From the NCBI GenBank assembly GCA_905194315.1, contig CAJJRX010000036.1:1-18015 (forward strand): DNA of 18,015 nucleotides. The letters are read 5' to 3'. Positions 1 through 6,988 of this stretch are shown in pieces. The DNA comes from an uncultured Sutterella sp. (GTDB lineage: Bacteria; Pseudomonadota; Gammaproteobacteria; Burkholderiales; Burkholderiaceae_F). The translations under genes were made by a program, and so were the position numbers. Numbering within the stretch: position 1 is the stretch's first letter; every line of letters starts with the position of its first letter. Under the pieces are notes generated by a model. It saw nothing but the letters and a program-made list of their open reading frames with translations, ran no database searches and was not told the DNA's origin.

Positions 1-84
1 AAAGAATATGGCAAAATTTGACAGAAACCCTGTCCAAAAATTTCATACCAGTTCATTATCTGCTGCTGCCGTTTTTTTCCGCGC

Positions 85-127
85 AAAAAAAACGGTGCCC
101 TCCTGCCTTGAGCAGGAAAAGGCACCG
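85..127 (-). terminator. Intrinsic terminator of the threonine-aldolase-like gene
   Basis: On the minus strand, 21 bases after the stop codon, arms CGGTGCC (121-127) and GGCACCG (93-99) pair, with a second inner helix CCTGC/GCAGG, followed directly by eight T residues (85-92 on the plus strand read as A). This is a textbook Rho-independent terminator. The left 84 bases hold no gene that I can support. Confidence 0.9.
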
Positions 128-147
128 GGAGTCCAACGCGAGCGCTC

Positions 148-1173
148 TCAGAGCAGACTGATCAGCGCATCTGTCTGCGCCTCAGTCGTGGCCCAGCTCG
201 TGACAATGCGGATTACCACCCGCTCATCGTCAAGACGCTTCCACTGCCCCACCACCGCCTTTGAGGCGATACGGCGGTACTGCTCGTCGCTCACCACCAG
301 AAAGAGCATATTGCTCTCAAAGGGCACATAAAATTCCAGTCCCTTCTCTGCGGCAGCCCTGGCTATTTTCCGGGCGGCCCGGTGAGCATGCTCCCCGAGG
401 CGCATATAAAGCCCACCGGTAAAGAGCGTCGCAAACTGGATGCCGAGCAGACGTCCCTTGGCAAGCATGGCACCGGTCTGTTTCATGGTGGTTCTGAAGT
501 GCGGCAGCACCGAAGCGTTCTTTGCCACCACAGCCTCTCCGAAAAGGCAGCCCACCTTGGTGCCGCCGATGTAGAACACATCGGCAAGTCTGGCGATATC
601 TTCGAGCGTGACATCGGTTCCCTCGCTTGCGAGACCGTAGGCAAGACGCGCCCCGTCGATAAAGAGCGGCAGATTGTAGCTCGCACAGATCGCCGCAATC
701 GCCTCGAGCTCTTCGAGACGGTAGAGCGTGCCGTATTCGGTCGGATGCGAGATATAGACCATACCGGGCTGCATGAGCTGATCAGGCGCATGATCCCCCT
801 GATACTCGCACATGAAATTCATCAAATTTTCCGCCGTCATTTTCCCGTCAACGGCCGGTATGGTGAGCACCTTGTGGCCGGAGGCCTCCACAGCGCCCCC
901 TTCATGGCCGGTGATGTGCCCGGAGGCCACGCTCACCACCGCCTCATAGTTGCGAAGCAGCGCGCGGATCACGGTTGAATTGGTCTGCGTGCCGCCGACG
1001 AGCAGATGCACATCAGCCTGCGGATTGCCGCAGGCCGCAGCGATCAGTCCTCTGGCCTTTTCACTCCACGCATCAAGCCCGTAGCCCGGGGTCTGGTCAA
1101 GATTGGTGTCCGTTAAGGCCTGAAGAATTTCCGGGGCACAGCCCTCGAGATAGTCGCACTGAAAATAAAGCAT
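148..1173 (-). CDS. Threonine aldolase family PLP-dependent enzyme
   Basis: A 341-residue cytosolic fold-type I PLP enzyme of the beta-eliminating lyase/threonine aldolase family. Known members reversibly cleave L-threonine or L-allo-threonine (or other beta-hydroxy amino acids) to glycine and an aldehyde. Visible signatures: DYLEG near the N-terminus (7-11), GGTQTN (60-65) for the PLP phosphate region, SGHITGHEGG (84-93) with the conserved ring-stacking histidine region, IDGAR (172-176) with the PLP-ring Asp and the Arg, and IGGTKVG (202-208), where Lys206 should form the Schiff base. I placed the start at the ATG at 1173, because a GGAAAG ribosome site lies about 7 bases upstream and the family N-terminus begins here; a longer reading frame to 1260 adds 29 unrelated residues. 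It is a single-gene unit, divergent from the kinase gene at 1367. The exact substrate cannot be told from sequence. Confidence 0.9.
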   Translation of the reverse strand: MLYFQCDYLEGCAPEILQALTDTNLDQTPGYGLDAWSEKARGLIAAACGNPQADVHLLVGGTQTNSTVIRALLRNYEAVVSVASGHITGHEGGAVEASGHKVLTIPAVDGKMTAENLMNFMCEYQGDHAPDQLMQPGMVYISHPTEYGTLYRLEELEAIAAICASYNLPLFIDGARLAYGLASEGTDVTLEDIARLADVFYIGGTKVGCLFGEAVVAKNASVLPHFRTTMKQTGAMLAKGRLLGIQFATLFTGGLYMRLGEHAHRAARKIARAAAEKGLEFYVPFESNMLFLVVSDEQYRRIASKAVVGQWKRLDDERVVIRIVTSWATTEAQTDALISLL

Positions 1174-1200
1174 GGTTGACTTTCCGATTTTTGTTAATGT

Positions 1201-1214
1201 GAGTGAATGCACTC
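1201..1214. promoter_or_regulatory. Small dyad in the divergent intergenic region
   Basis: GAGTG-AATG-CACTC is a perfect 5-bp inverted repeat with a 4-base spacer, lying 28 bases upstream of the aldolase start in the 193-bp gap between two divergent genes. It could be an operator or the base of a leader hairpin. I saw no convincing -35/-10 pair in this gap on either strand. Confidence 0.25.
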
Positions 1215-1366
1215 GTAACAGCGTAGCGCAACAGGCATAATAACAGGCGAAGATTCTCACCCGCCTCTGGGAAAACCCTAAGGGCGGCAGCCGTCGCTGG
1301 GAGAGAACGGTCTCGGCAGAGGTCTTCAGCGGTTATTTCCACTCTATTTTCTACCGGAAACCTCCT

Positions 1367-2239
1367 ATGTATACCAATCTTGTTAAAAAGGTGGCTGCCA
1401 TCCACGATATGTCCGGCGTCGGCCGGGTTTCTCTGACAGCTGTCATTCCCGTTCTCTCCGCAATGGGTATTCAGGCCTGTCCGCTGCCGACCGCTCTGCT
1501 CTCGAGCCACACGCAGTACCCGGATTTCTCCTTTCTCGATCTCACCGACAACATGGTGGCGATGATCCGTGAATGGAAACGCCTTGATGTGCGTTTTGAC
1601 GCCATCTATTCGGGCTTTCTCGGTTCGACCCGACAGATCGAAATCGTCGAGGGTTTCATCCGCGACTTCCGCCGTGAGGAAACCCTTGTGGTGGTGGATC
1701 CGGTGCTCGGCGACAACGGCAAACTGTACGCGACCTTCAACGATGACATGGTCAACGGCATGCGTCAGCTGGTGAGTTCGGCTGATGTGATCACACCGAA
1801 CCTTACCGAGGCGTTCGCCCTGCTCAACCGTCCCTACCAGACAAGCCTCACCCAGGATGAGCTCAAGGGGCTGCTGACCGATCTCTCGGCCATGGGACCC
1901 AAGACCGTGATCATCACGAGCGTGCCGCTTGAGGGGGACGAACAGCACACGAGCGTGTGCGCGTACTCGACCGAAACAGACCGCTTCTGGCGGGTGACCT
2001 GCCAGTACATGCCGGCACACTACCCGGGAACGGGCGACACATTCACGAGCGTACTCACCGGGGCGCTGCTTCAGGGCGACAGCCTGCCGATGGCAATCGA
2101 CCGCGCTGCACAGTTCATTCTGCAGGGTATCCGCGCCACCTTCGGCTACCGCTACGACCCCAGAGAAGGCGTGCTGCTCGAGCGGGTCCTCCCGAGCCTT
2201 GGAGAATCCCTCAAAAACAGCACCTACGAATGGTTCTGA
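1367..2239 (+). CDS. Pyridoxal/pyridoxamine kinase family protein
   Basis: A 290-residue ribokinase-fold kinase of the pyridoxal/pyridoxamine kinase group, which phosphorylates the 5'-OH of B6 vitamers with ATP in the salvage route to PLP. Evidence: the N-terminal AIHDMSGVGR (11-20) and SSHTQYPDF (46-54) motifs that bind the B6 ring, DPVLGDNGKLY (111-121), ITPNLTEA (142-149), and the C-terminal anion-hole and catalytic motif GTGDTF (221-226) with Asp224 as the expected base. Length matches the family (about 280-290). The ATG at 1367 is preceded only by a weak GGAA. The product would supply cofactor for PLP enzymes such as the divergently transcribed aldolase, but that link is only suggestive. 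PdxK-type versus PdxY-type activity cannot be assigned by eye, so I give no symbol. Confidence 0.92.
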   Translation: MYTNLVKKVAAIHDMSGVGRVSLTAVIPVLSAMGIQACPLPTALLSSHTQYPDFSFLDLTDNMVAMIREWKRLDVRFDAIYSGFLGSTRQIEIVEGFIRDFRREETLVVVDPVLGDNGKLYATFNDDMVNGMRQLVSSADVITPNLTEAFALLNRPYQTSLTQDELKGLLTDLSAMGPKTVIITSVPLEGDEQHTSVCAYSTETDRFWRVTCQYMPAHYPGTGDTFTSVLTGALLQGDSLPMAIDRAAQFILQGIRATFGYRYDPREGVLLERVLPSLGESLKNSTYEWF

Positions 2240-2242
2240 TCG

Positions 2243-2248
2243 TATAAT
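2243..2248 (+). promoter_or_regulatory. Perfect TATAAT -10 element before queF
   Basis: TATAAT lies four bases after the kinase stop codon and five bases before the terminator stem. No matching -35 was found at 16-18 bp. If used, transcription would begin at about 2254-2256, inside the 5' arm of the hairpin, so the queF transcript would lack part of that arm and could escape termination. Confidence 0.4.
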
Positions 2249-2252
2249 TAGA

Positions 2253-2284
2253 GGCCTCCTTTTACGGGAGGCCTTTTGTTTTTT
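2253..2284 (+). terminator. Intrinsic terminator after the B6 kinase
   Basis: GGCCTCC (2253-2259) pairs with GGAGGCC (2267-2273) across a 7-base loop, and the hairpin is followed by TTTTGTTTTTT. It separates two codirectional genes only 75 bp apart, so queF needs its own promoter. Confidence 0.88.
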
Positions 2285-2314
2285 CCTGTTTTCCCGCTAA
2301 CCCGCTTTCTGACA

Positions 2315-3145
2315 ATGAATACCGCACCCACGAACACGCTTCTTGGCAAAGCCACCGAGTACGTCGACACCTATCAGCCCAAGCTGCTCACCCCGATCCC
2401 CCGCTATCTCGGCCGTGGTGCCCTCGCCGGCAACGTGCCTTTCAAAGGGGTCGACATCTGGCGTCTGTACGAAGTGACCTGGCTCAATGAGTACGGTCTG
2501 CCGCAGGCGGCAGCCGGTGAGATTCATGTGCCTGCAGCGAGCCCGTCGATTGTCGAATCAAAGTCTCTCAAGCTCTACATCGGCAGTCTCACGCAGAGCG
2601 TGTTCCCGAGTCTTTCCACCGTTGAAAACATCATCGCCCGGGACGTGGGTCAGGTCGTGGGGGAAACGGTCACGGTGAAGCTTTTCCCGATCGGTCAGTG
2701 GCATCAGAGTGCCGTGGATTTCGAAGGAGTGGTGCTTGAAGAGGAATACAGCGGGGATCGTCTTTTCAGAGACTATGAAGTCAATCCGGCGCTGCTCGCC
2801 CATGACCCCGCCACTGTGACAGTGAAGGAAACGCTCGTGAGTCACCTGCTGCGCTCGCGCTGTCCGGTGACAGGACAGCCTGACTTTGCAAGCGTGCGAA
2901 TCGAATACGAGGGAGCGAAAATCGATCATACGGCTCTGCTCGCCTACATCGTGAGCTACCGTCGCCATCAGGGCTTTCATGAGCAGTGTGTCGAGAGTAT
3001 CTACACCGACATCATGCTTCGCCTTAAACCGGCCTCGCTTTCCGTCTACGGCGCCTTCACGCGCCGCGGAGGCATTGACATCTCCCCGTTCAGAAGCACA
3101 ACGCTCACGGCACCTGAAGCCGTTATCCGCGTCAGCCGTCAGTAA
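2315..3145 (+). CDS. queF: NADPH-dependent 7-cyano-7-deazaguanine reductase QueF
   Basis: A 276-residue cytosolic enzyme reducing the nitrile preQ0 to the amine preQ1 with two NADPH, a step in queuosine tRNA modification. It has the long two-domain E. coli-type architecture (E. coli QueF is about 282 residues). Key features: the QueF motif ESKSLKLY (81-88) for NADPH/substrate binding in the N-terminal T-fold; Cys183 in SRCPVTGQPD, the residue expected to form the thioimide with preQ0; Asp190 in the same loop as the proton donor; and HQGFHEQCVE (218-227), with His222-Glu223 for substrate recognition. I chose the ATG at 2315 because the in-frame extension upstream runs into the terminator and is not family-like; no clear Shine-Dalgarno sequence is visible. 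No other que genes are in the window. Confidence 0.95.
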   Translation: MNTAPTNTLLGKATEYVDTYQPKLLTPIPRYLGRGALAGNVPFKGVDIWRLYEVTWLNEYGLPQAAAGEIHVPAASPSIVESKSLKLYIGSLTQSVFPSLSTVENIIARDVGQVVGETVTVKLFPIGQWHQSAVDFEGVVLEEEYSGDRLFRDYEVNPALLAHDPATVTVKETLVSHLLRSRCPVTGQPDFASVRIEYEGAKIDHTALLAYIVSYRRHQGFHEQCVESIYTDIMLRLKPASLSVYGAFTRRGGIDISPFRSTTLTAPEAVIRVSRQ

Positions 3146-3164
3146 CCGGACGCGGGCGGCTCCC

Positions 3165-3208
3165 AAAAAAAGCTCCCGGGCGGGACATTGCCGCGGGAGC
3201 CTTTTTTT
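3165..3208. terminator. Bidirectional terminator between queF and the ThiF/MoeB-like gene
   Basis: GCTCCCG (3172-3178) pairs with CGGGAGC (3194-3200). A run of A precedes the stem and a run of seven T follows it, so it can serve both convergent genes: queF ends at 3145 and the minus-strand gene ends at 3222. Confidence 0.88.
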
Positions 3209-3221
3209 AAGATGATGCGAA

Positions 3222-3950
3222 TCAGCGCTTTCTGTAGCGGATCGTCTCAAAGCGCATCTCAAGCGCATCAATCATGAGCAGACGGCCGGCGAGCGTCTCG
3301 CCGATACCGGCTGCAAGCTTGAGCGCCTCACAGGCCTGAAGTGTGCCGACCACACCGGTGAGCCCCGAGAAGACCCCCACCCGTGAGGCCTTCACATCAT
3401 TGGCGCCGTCATCGGGTTCAAACAGATCATCAAAACCGGGCGCCTCCGGATCGCGGTTGTCAAAGACTGTGACCTGACCGTTGAAACGGATGGCCGAGCC
3501 GAACACAAGGGGCTTTTTCGCACGCTGTGCGGCACGGCCTGCGGCCACACGGGTCTTGAGATTGTCGGTGCAGTCGAGCACCACATCCGCATCGAGCATC
3601 AGCTCATAGAGACGCTCTTCGCCGGCGAGTTCGTCAACGGGCACAATTTCTGTAAAGGGCGTATGTGCCGCAATCGTTTCCTTCGCGGAGACCGCCTTGT
3701 TCATCCCGACCCGGTCCGTGGTGTGCAGAAGCTGACGCGAGAGGTTTGTCACCGAGACCGTATCGTTATCGATCACGGTGATTTTCCCCGCACCGGCACC
3801 GGCGAGGTACAGAATGGCCGGACAGCCCAGCCCGCCCGCGCCGATCACGAGAAAGTGCGCTTTTCGGATGCGCTCCTTTCCCTCTTCGCCCATTTCCGCC
3901 AGAACGGTCTGACGGCTCAGTCGCTCGTCAATGCTGTCAATTTCCTGCAC
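3222..3950 (-). CDS. ThiF/MoeB/HesA-family adenylating enzyme lacking the zinc cysteines
   Basis: A 242-residue E1-like enzyme. Relatives adenylate the C-terminal Gly-Gly of ubiquitin-like sulfur carriers (ThiS, MoaD) for thiamine or molybdopterin synthesis. Visible: nucleotide loop GAGGLGCP (37-44), acidic IDNDTVSVTNLSRQ (60-73) with the conserved Asp, Asn, Arg and Gln, Lys85, and CTDN (127-130). Unusual: MoeB and ThiF have two CxxC pairs binding structural zinc; here the first position reads GFDD (172-175) and the protein stops at RYRKR, before the C-terminal CxxC. The region aligning to the ThiF/MoeB active-site cysteine (about 184-190) also has none. Start is a GTG at 3950 behind a strong GGAGGA; no upstream ATG is better. 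It stands alone, with no thiamine or molybdopterin gene next to it. It may be a diverged activator with a different partner. Family is certain, substrate unknown. Confidence 0.88.
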   Translation of the reverse strand: MQEIDSIDERLSRQTVLAEMGEEGKERIRKAHFLVIGAGGLGCPAILYLAGAGAGKITVIDNDTVSVTNLSRQLLHTTDRVGMNKAVSAKETIAAHTPFTEIVPVDELAGEERLYELMLDADVVLDCTDNLKTRVAAGRAAQRAKKPLVFGSAIRFNGQVTVFDNRDPEAPGFDDLFEPDDGANDVKASRVGVFSGLTGVVGTLQACEALKLAAGIGETLAGRLLMIDALEMRFETIRYRKR

Positions 3951-4240
3951 GCTGTCCTCCGTTGGATGAGGCCGGTTCTGTGTTCAGAAAAACAGACCGG
4001 CTGATTAATTCAGTTCCTGAGAATTCACTCTAGCACAAGCCGGCGCAACGCCACTACACCGGTTGTGTTAAGTCCTTGGACAGGTGCGTGAAGAAGACCT
4101 GACATTTTTCAGCCATTGCGTCGGGATTTAGTGGCAAAATACGCTTCCTCTGTACTGATTTGAAATACTGCGTGTGCCGCCAGAAAGAACCTCTTCTGCA
4201 CAAGAGCGCTGGTCCCCCGGGCGGCACGCGCCCGAAGAAA

Positions 4241-5464
4241 ATGTCTGAAACAACTCAACACGCCGCATCCGGCTCTTTTCGCGTCTGGCTTCCTGTTCTG
4301 ACGCTCTCGCTGTGCGCCTTTATCTTCAACACCTCTGAATTCATTCCTATCGGCCTGCTGGTCGATATCGGCCGGGACTTCGGCACCTCCGAAGCCCAGA
4401 CAGGGTGGCTGGTGACCGCCTATGCCTGGGTGGTGGCAGTGATGTCCCTGCCCCTTATGCTGCTTGCCTCCAAAATGGAACTGCGCCGCCTGATGCTGCT
4501 TGTGGTCGGTGTCTTTTTTGTGAGTCACATCTTCTCTGGCATCGCCTCCAACTACTGGATGCTGCTCGCAAGCCGTATCGGTGTGGCCTGCTCGCATGCG
4601 ATCTTCTGGTCGATTGTGAGTCCGCTCGCTGTGGAGGTCGCTCCCGCGCGGCGTCGCTCCACCGCTCTGAGCATGGTGGTTGTCGGCTCAAGCGTGGCCA
4701 TGATTTTCGGCCTTCCTCTCGGACGCATTCTCGGTCTGATGCTCGGCTGGCGCATGACCTTCCTCAGTATCGCCGTCCTGGCGGGCCTTGTGCTCATCTG
4801 TCTGATGAAACTCTTTCCGAAAGTCAGCAGCAGCGATACGGTGGCGCTCTCTGAGGTTCCCGCACTTCTGACCCGCCGTGTGCTTTTCGGCATTTATGTC
4901 ATGACACCGGTTGTGATGACCGGTAACTTCACGCTCTACAGCTACATTGAGCCGTTCCTCGCGCAGACCGCCGGCTTCTCCGAAGAGCTCATCACCTGGA
5001 CGCTGGTGGCCTACGGGGCCATCGGTCTGGTGGCCAGCTGGCTTTTCTCGCGCTACTTTGACAGACAGCCCCGGGTCTTTATGATGGCCGCTCTGCTCGG
5101 CATGACAGCCACCCTGCTGATTGTGAAGGCTTCTACAGCCACTGCGCTGAGCGTCTTTGCGCTGTGTCTGCTCTGGGGATTGTGTGTGACGTTCTACAAC
5201 CTCACCTTCCAGGCCGTGATCATTGCAGCCGCCCCCAAAGGCACAGCCGTGGCCATGTCGGTCTTCTCGGGCATCTACAACATCGGTATCGGCAGCGGTG
5301 CTCTCGTGGGCGGACTTGTGCTCACCCACCTCAGCATCGGCTCGATCGGCTATGTGGGCGGCGCGATTACCGGACTCGGTGCGCTCTGGGGACTCAGTGT
5401 GGTGCTGCCGGCGGCACTGCCCTATCTGATGCAGTCCCGCCGCACGGCGGCCTCTGAGAGCTGA
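4241..5464 (+). CDS. sotB: SotB-like major facilitator superfamily exporter
   Basis: A 407-residue inner-membrane MFS transporter resembling E. coli SotB (YdeA), which exports arabinose, IPTG and related sugars by proton antiport. Shared blocks: FIFNTSEFIPIGLL in TM1, YAWVVAVMSLPLMLLAS in TM2, SRIGVACSHAIFWSI in TM4, GLPLGRILGLMLGWRMTF in TM5-6, YSYIEPFLAQTAGFS in the second half, and FSGIYNIGIGSGALVG near TM11. Twelve hydrophobic segments are apparent and the length fits the family (E. coli about 396). I start at the ATG at 4241 with GAAGAAA just before it; an in-frame extension back to 4160 adds 27 basic, non-family residues. The 290 bp upstream to the divergent gene at 3950 contain no other gene and no promoter I would defend. 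The real substrate in this organism is inferred from homology only. Confidence 0.9.
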   Translation: MSETTQHAASGSFRVWLPVLTLSLCAFIFNTSEFIPIGLLVDIGRDFGTSEAQTGWLVTAYAWVVAVMSLPLMLLASKMELRRLMLLVVGVFFVSHIFSGIASNYWMLLASRIGVACSHAIFWSIVSPLAVEVAPARRRSTALSMVVVGSSVAMIFGLPLGRILGLMLGWRMTFLSIAVLAGLVLICLMKLFPKVSSSDTVALSEVPALLTRRVLFGIYVMTPVVMTGNFTLYSYIEPFLAQTAGFSEELITWTLVAYGAIGLVASWLFSRYFDRQPRVFMMAALLGMTATLLIVKASTATALSVFALCLLWGLCVTFYNLTFQAVIIAAAPKGTAVAMSVFSGIYNIGIGSGALVGGLVLTHLSIGSIGYVGGAITGLGALWGLSVVLPAALPYLMQSRRTAASES

Positions 5465-5484
5465 CAGCGCTCAGTGACCGGAAG

Positions 5485-5525
5485 AAAAAACGGAGACCGC
5501 CCGGGCGGCCTCCGTTTTGTTTTTC
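5485..5525. terminator. Bidirectional terminator between sotB and the aldo/keto reductase gene
   Basis: CGGAG (5491-5495) pairs with CTCCG (5510-5514), extended by CCGC/GCGG around a CCGG loop. Six A residues precede and a T-rich tract (TTTTGTTTTT) follows. It fits between the two convergent stop codons (5464 and 5526) and can act both ways. Confidence 0.9.
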
Positions 5526-6599
5526 TCAGTGTCCGTCAACACTGTTGACGAGATTCATCCGCATAATCGCACGGTGTTTACTCCCGTCGAGACGCTCCAG
5601 ATCGAAGCAGTCGCCGTCAACCGTCGGGAACTCCGCCAGATAGGCATCAATCCGGGCAATGTCTTCCGGTTCAAGTCTGGTGCGGATCAGTTTTTCGAGA
5701 TCCGCCACATGCTTCGCGTTTCTCGTTCCGACAATTGCCGCCGCAACGCACGGGCGCGAGAGCGTATAGAGCGTGGAGACAGTGGAGATACCGACACCGT
5801 GGCGCTCACCGATGCGCGCGAGCAGCGCGAGCAGCCCCTGAAAGCCTTCCCAGCGCAGACTGTCCTCAATCACGAGGGCGTACTTCACAAGCGAGCGGTT
5901 TTCAAGTCCTTCCACACGCGGCGCTCTCTGACCGAACCACTTCTCCGACAGGAATCCGCCGGCCACACTGCCGTAGCAGAGCAGCTTCACACCGTGCTGC
6001 TCACAGAGCGCCTGCATGCGAAGCGCGGGACGTCTGTCGAGCACCGAATACTGCACCTGATTGCTGACCACCGGAATGCCCGCATCGAGCAGCGCCTCCA
6101 GCGCCCGGGCATTCATGTTCGTGGTGGCAATGCCGCGGATGAGCCCCTTTTCCTGAAGCCGGACCAGGTGATGCGCGGTTTCAATCATGCCCGGCACCGC
6201 ATAATCCCACCAGTGAAACTGCACCAGATCAAGCCGCTCAACGCCGAGACGCTGACACGAGCGGGTGATGATCCGTTCAACGTAGTCATAGTCAACCTGC
6301 GCGAGATCATTGAGATCAGGAACAAACTTGGTATGGATCTGCGGCACGCTCAGACCGGCGGCACGACGCTCCCGGATGATGCGGCCGTAGAAATCCTCCA
6401 CACCGGTGTAGATATCCGCGCCGTCAAACGTATTGAATCCCAGATCGAGCAGCGTGGTGAACGCACGGCGGGCCTCCTGCTCATCCACAGGCGCCTTAAG
6501 CGCATGCCCGGTGGAGAGCTGCCAGCCGCCGCCGATCACGGGCGGAATACGGTAACCGGCATAGAGGCTTCTGGGCTGATGGACAATTTCTTCTGACAT
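5526..6599 (-). CDS. Aldo/keto reductase
   Basis: A 357-residue soluble NAD(P)-dependent oxidoreductase with a TIM-barrel fold of the aldo/keto reductase superfamily. The catalytic tetrad is intact: Asp59 (NTFDGADIY), Tyr64, Lys91 (HTKFVPD) and His129 (VQFHWWDY). The C-terminal cofactor-binding part shows AAIVGTRNAKHVADL, typical of the family. Family members reduce aldehydes and ketones or oxidise sugars; the substrate cannot be read from sequence. The ATG at 6599 follows a strong AGGAAGG. It begins 11 bases after the stop of the small cysteine-containing gene (6611), so the two are very likely cotranscribed, with the NhaC-type transporter first in the unit. The terminator at 5485-5525 closes the unit. 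A 569-residue open frame on the opposite strand of the neighbouring region is a shadow and not a gene. Confidence 0.93.
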   Translation of the reverse strand: MSEEIVHQPRSLYAGYRIPPVIGGGWQLSTGHALKAPVDEQEARRAFTTLLDLGFNTFDGADIYTGVEDFYGRIIRERRAAGLSVPQIHTKFVPDLNDLAQVDYDYVERIITRSCQRLGVERLDLVQFHWWDYAVPGMIETAHHLVRLQEKGLIRGIATTNMNARALEALLDAGIPVVSNQVQYSVLDRRPALRMQALCEQHGVKLLCYGSVAGGFLSEKWFGQRAPRVEGLENRSLVKYALVIEDSLRWEGFQGLLALLARIGERHGVGISTVSTLYTLSRPCVAAAIVGTRNAKHVADLEKLIRTRLEPEDIARIDAYLAEFPTVDGDCFDLERLDGSKHRAIMRMNLVNSVDGH

Positions 6600-6610
6600 T
6601 TTTTCCTTCC

Positions 6611-6964
6611 TCAGTTTGTGTTCTCGTTTCCGTCAAGCGGCACCACAGTACAGTCGGCGTGACTGAGCACGCGTTTTTTCTCACGGGTGATGCGGAATTT
6701 TGCCCCGCAGTTCGGATCCGGACAGGCGATAAGCGCATCCGTGCTCATCCAGTCATGCGGATGAGTCGGACGCTGCTTGGCAGGCAGCAGCGGCAGAATG
6801 GCCGAGAGCGCGTACATCGAAAAGCGTCCGCCTTCAGGAAAGACCAGATCCTCTCCTTCAACCAGAAAACCGCTCCCTTTGTGGTGCCGGCAGACAAAAT
6901 TGTCACCCTCCACGGTTACCTTCAGATCGTACAGCTCGAACGTATCATCTTTTTTCTCTGTCAT
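6611..6964 (-). CDS. Small conserved cysteine-containing protein, TIGR04076-like
   Basis: A 117-residue soluble protein of no established function. The layout, an N-terminal LKVTVEG strand, Cys25 followed by His-His, a Gly-rich FLVEGEDLVFPEGG block, YALSAILPLLPAKQRP, DWMSTDALIACPDPNCGAKF with Cys81 and Cys86 as a CxxxxC pair, and Cys105, recalls the TIGR04076 family of small uncharacterised proteins; I give this from memory and it needs a profile search. The cysteines and nearby histidines could bind a metal or an iron-sulfur cluster, which is inference. ATG at 6964, with AGGA about 9 bases upstream. It lies 24 bases after the NhaC-type gene and 11 bases before the aldo/keto reductase, so it is the middle gene of a probable three-gene unit. 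Confidence 0.75.
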   Translation of the reverse strand: MTEKKDDTFELYDLKVTVEGDNFVCRHHKGSGFLVEGEDLVFPEGGRFSMYALSAILPLLPAKQRPTHPHDWMSTDALIACPDPNCGAKFRITREKKRVLSHADCTVVPLDGNENTN

Positions 6965-6988
6965 GACTAGAGTCCTATCGTTTGAATG

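Noticed and set aside
18..48. TTGACA at 18-23 as a promoter at the left edge
   Set aside because: No acceptable -10 lies 16-18 bp downstream, and no plus-strand gene follows.
4160..4240. 27-residue N-terminal extension of the SotB-like protein
   Set aside because: It is not hydrophobic or family-like and begins at a non-ATG codon; the ATG at 4241 gives the normal SotB N-terminus.
5517..6596. A 359-codon plus-strand frame opposite the aldo/keto reductase
   Set aside because: The minus strand has the full AKR catalytic tetrad and a strong ribosome site; this frame is its shadow.
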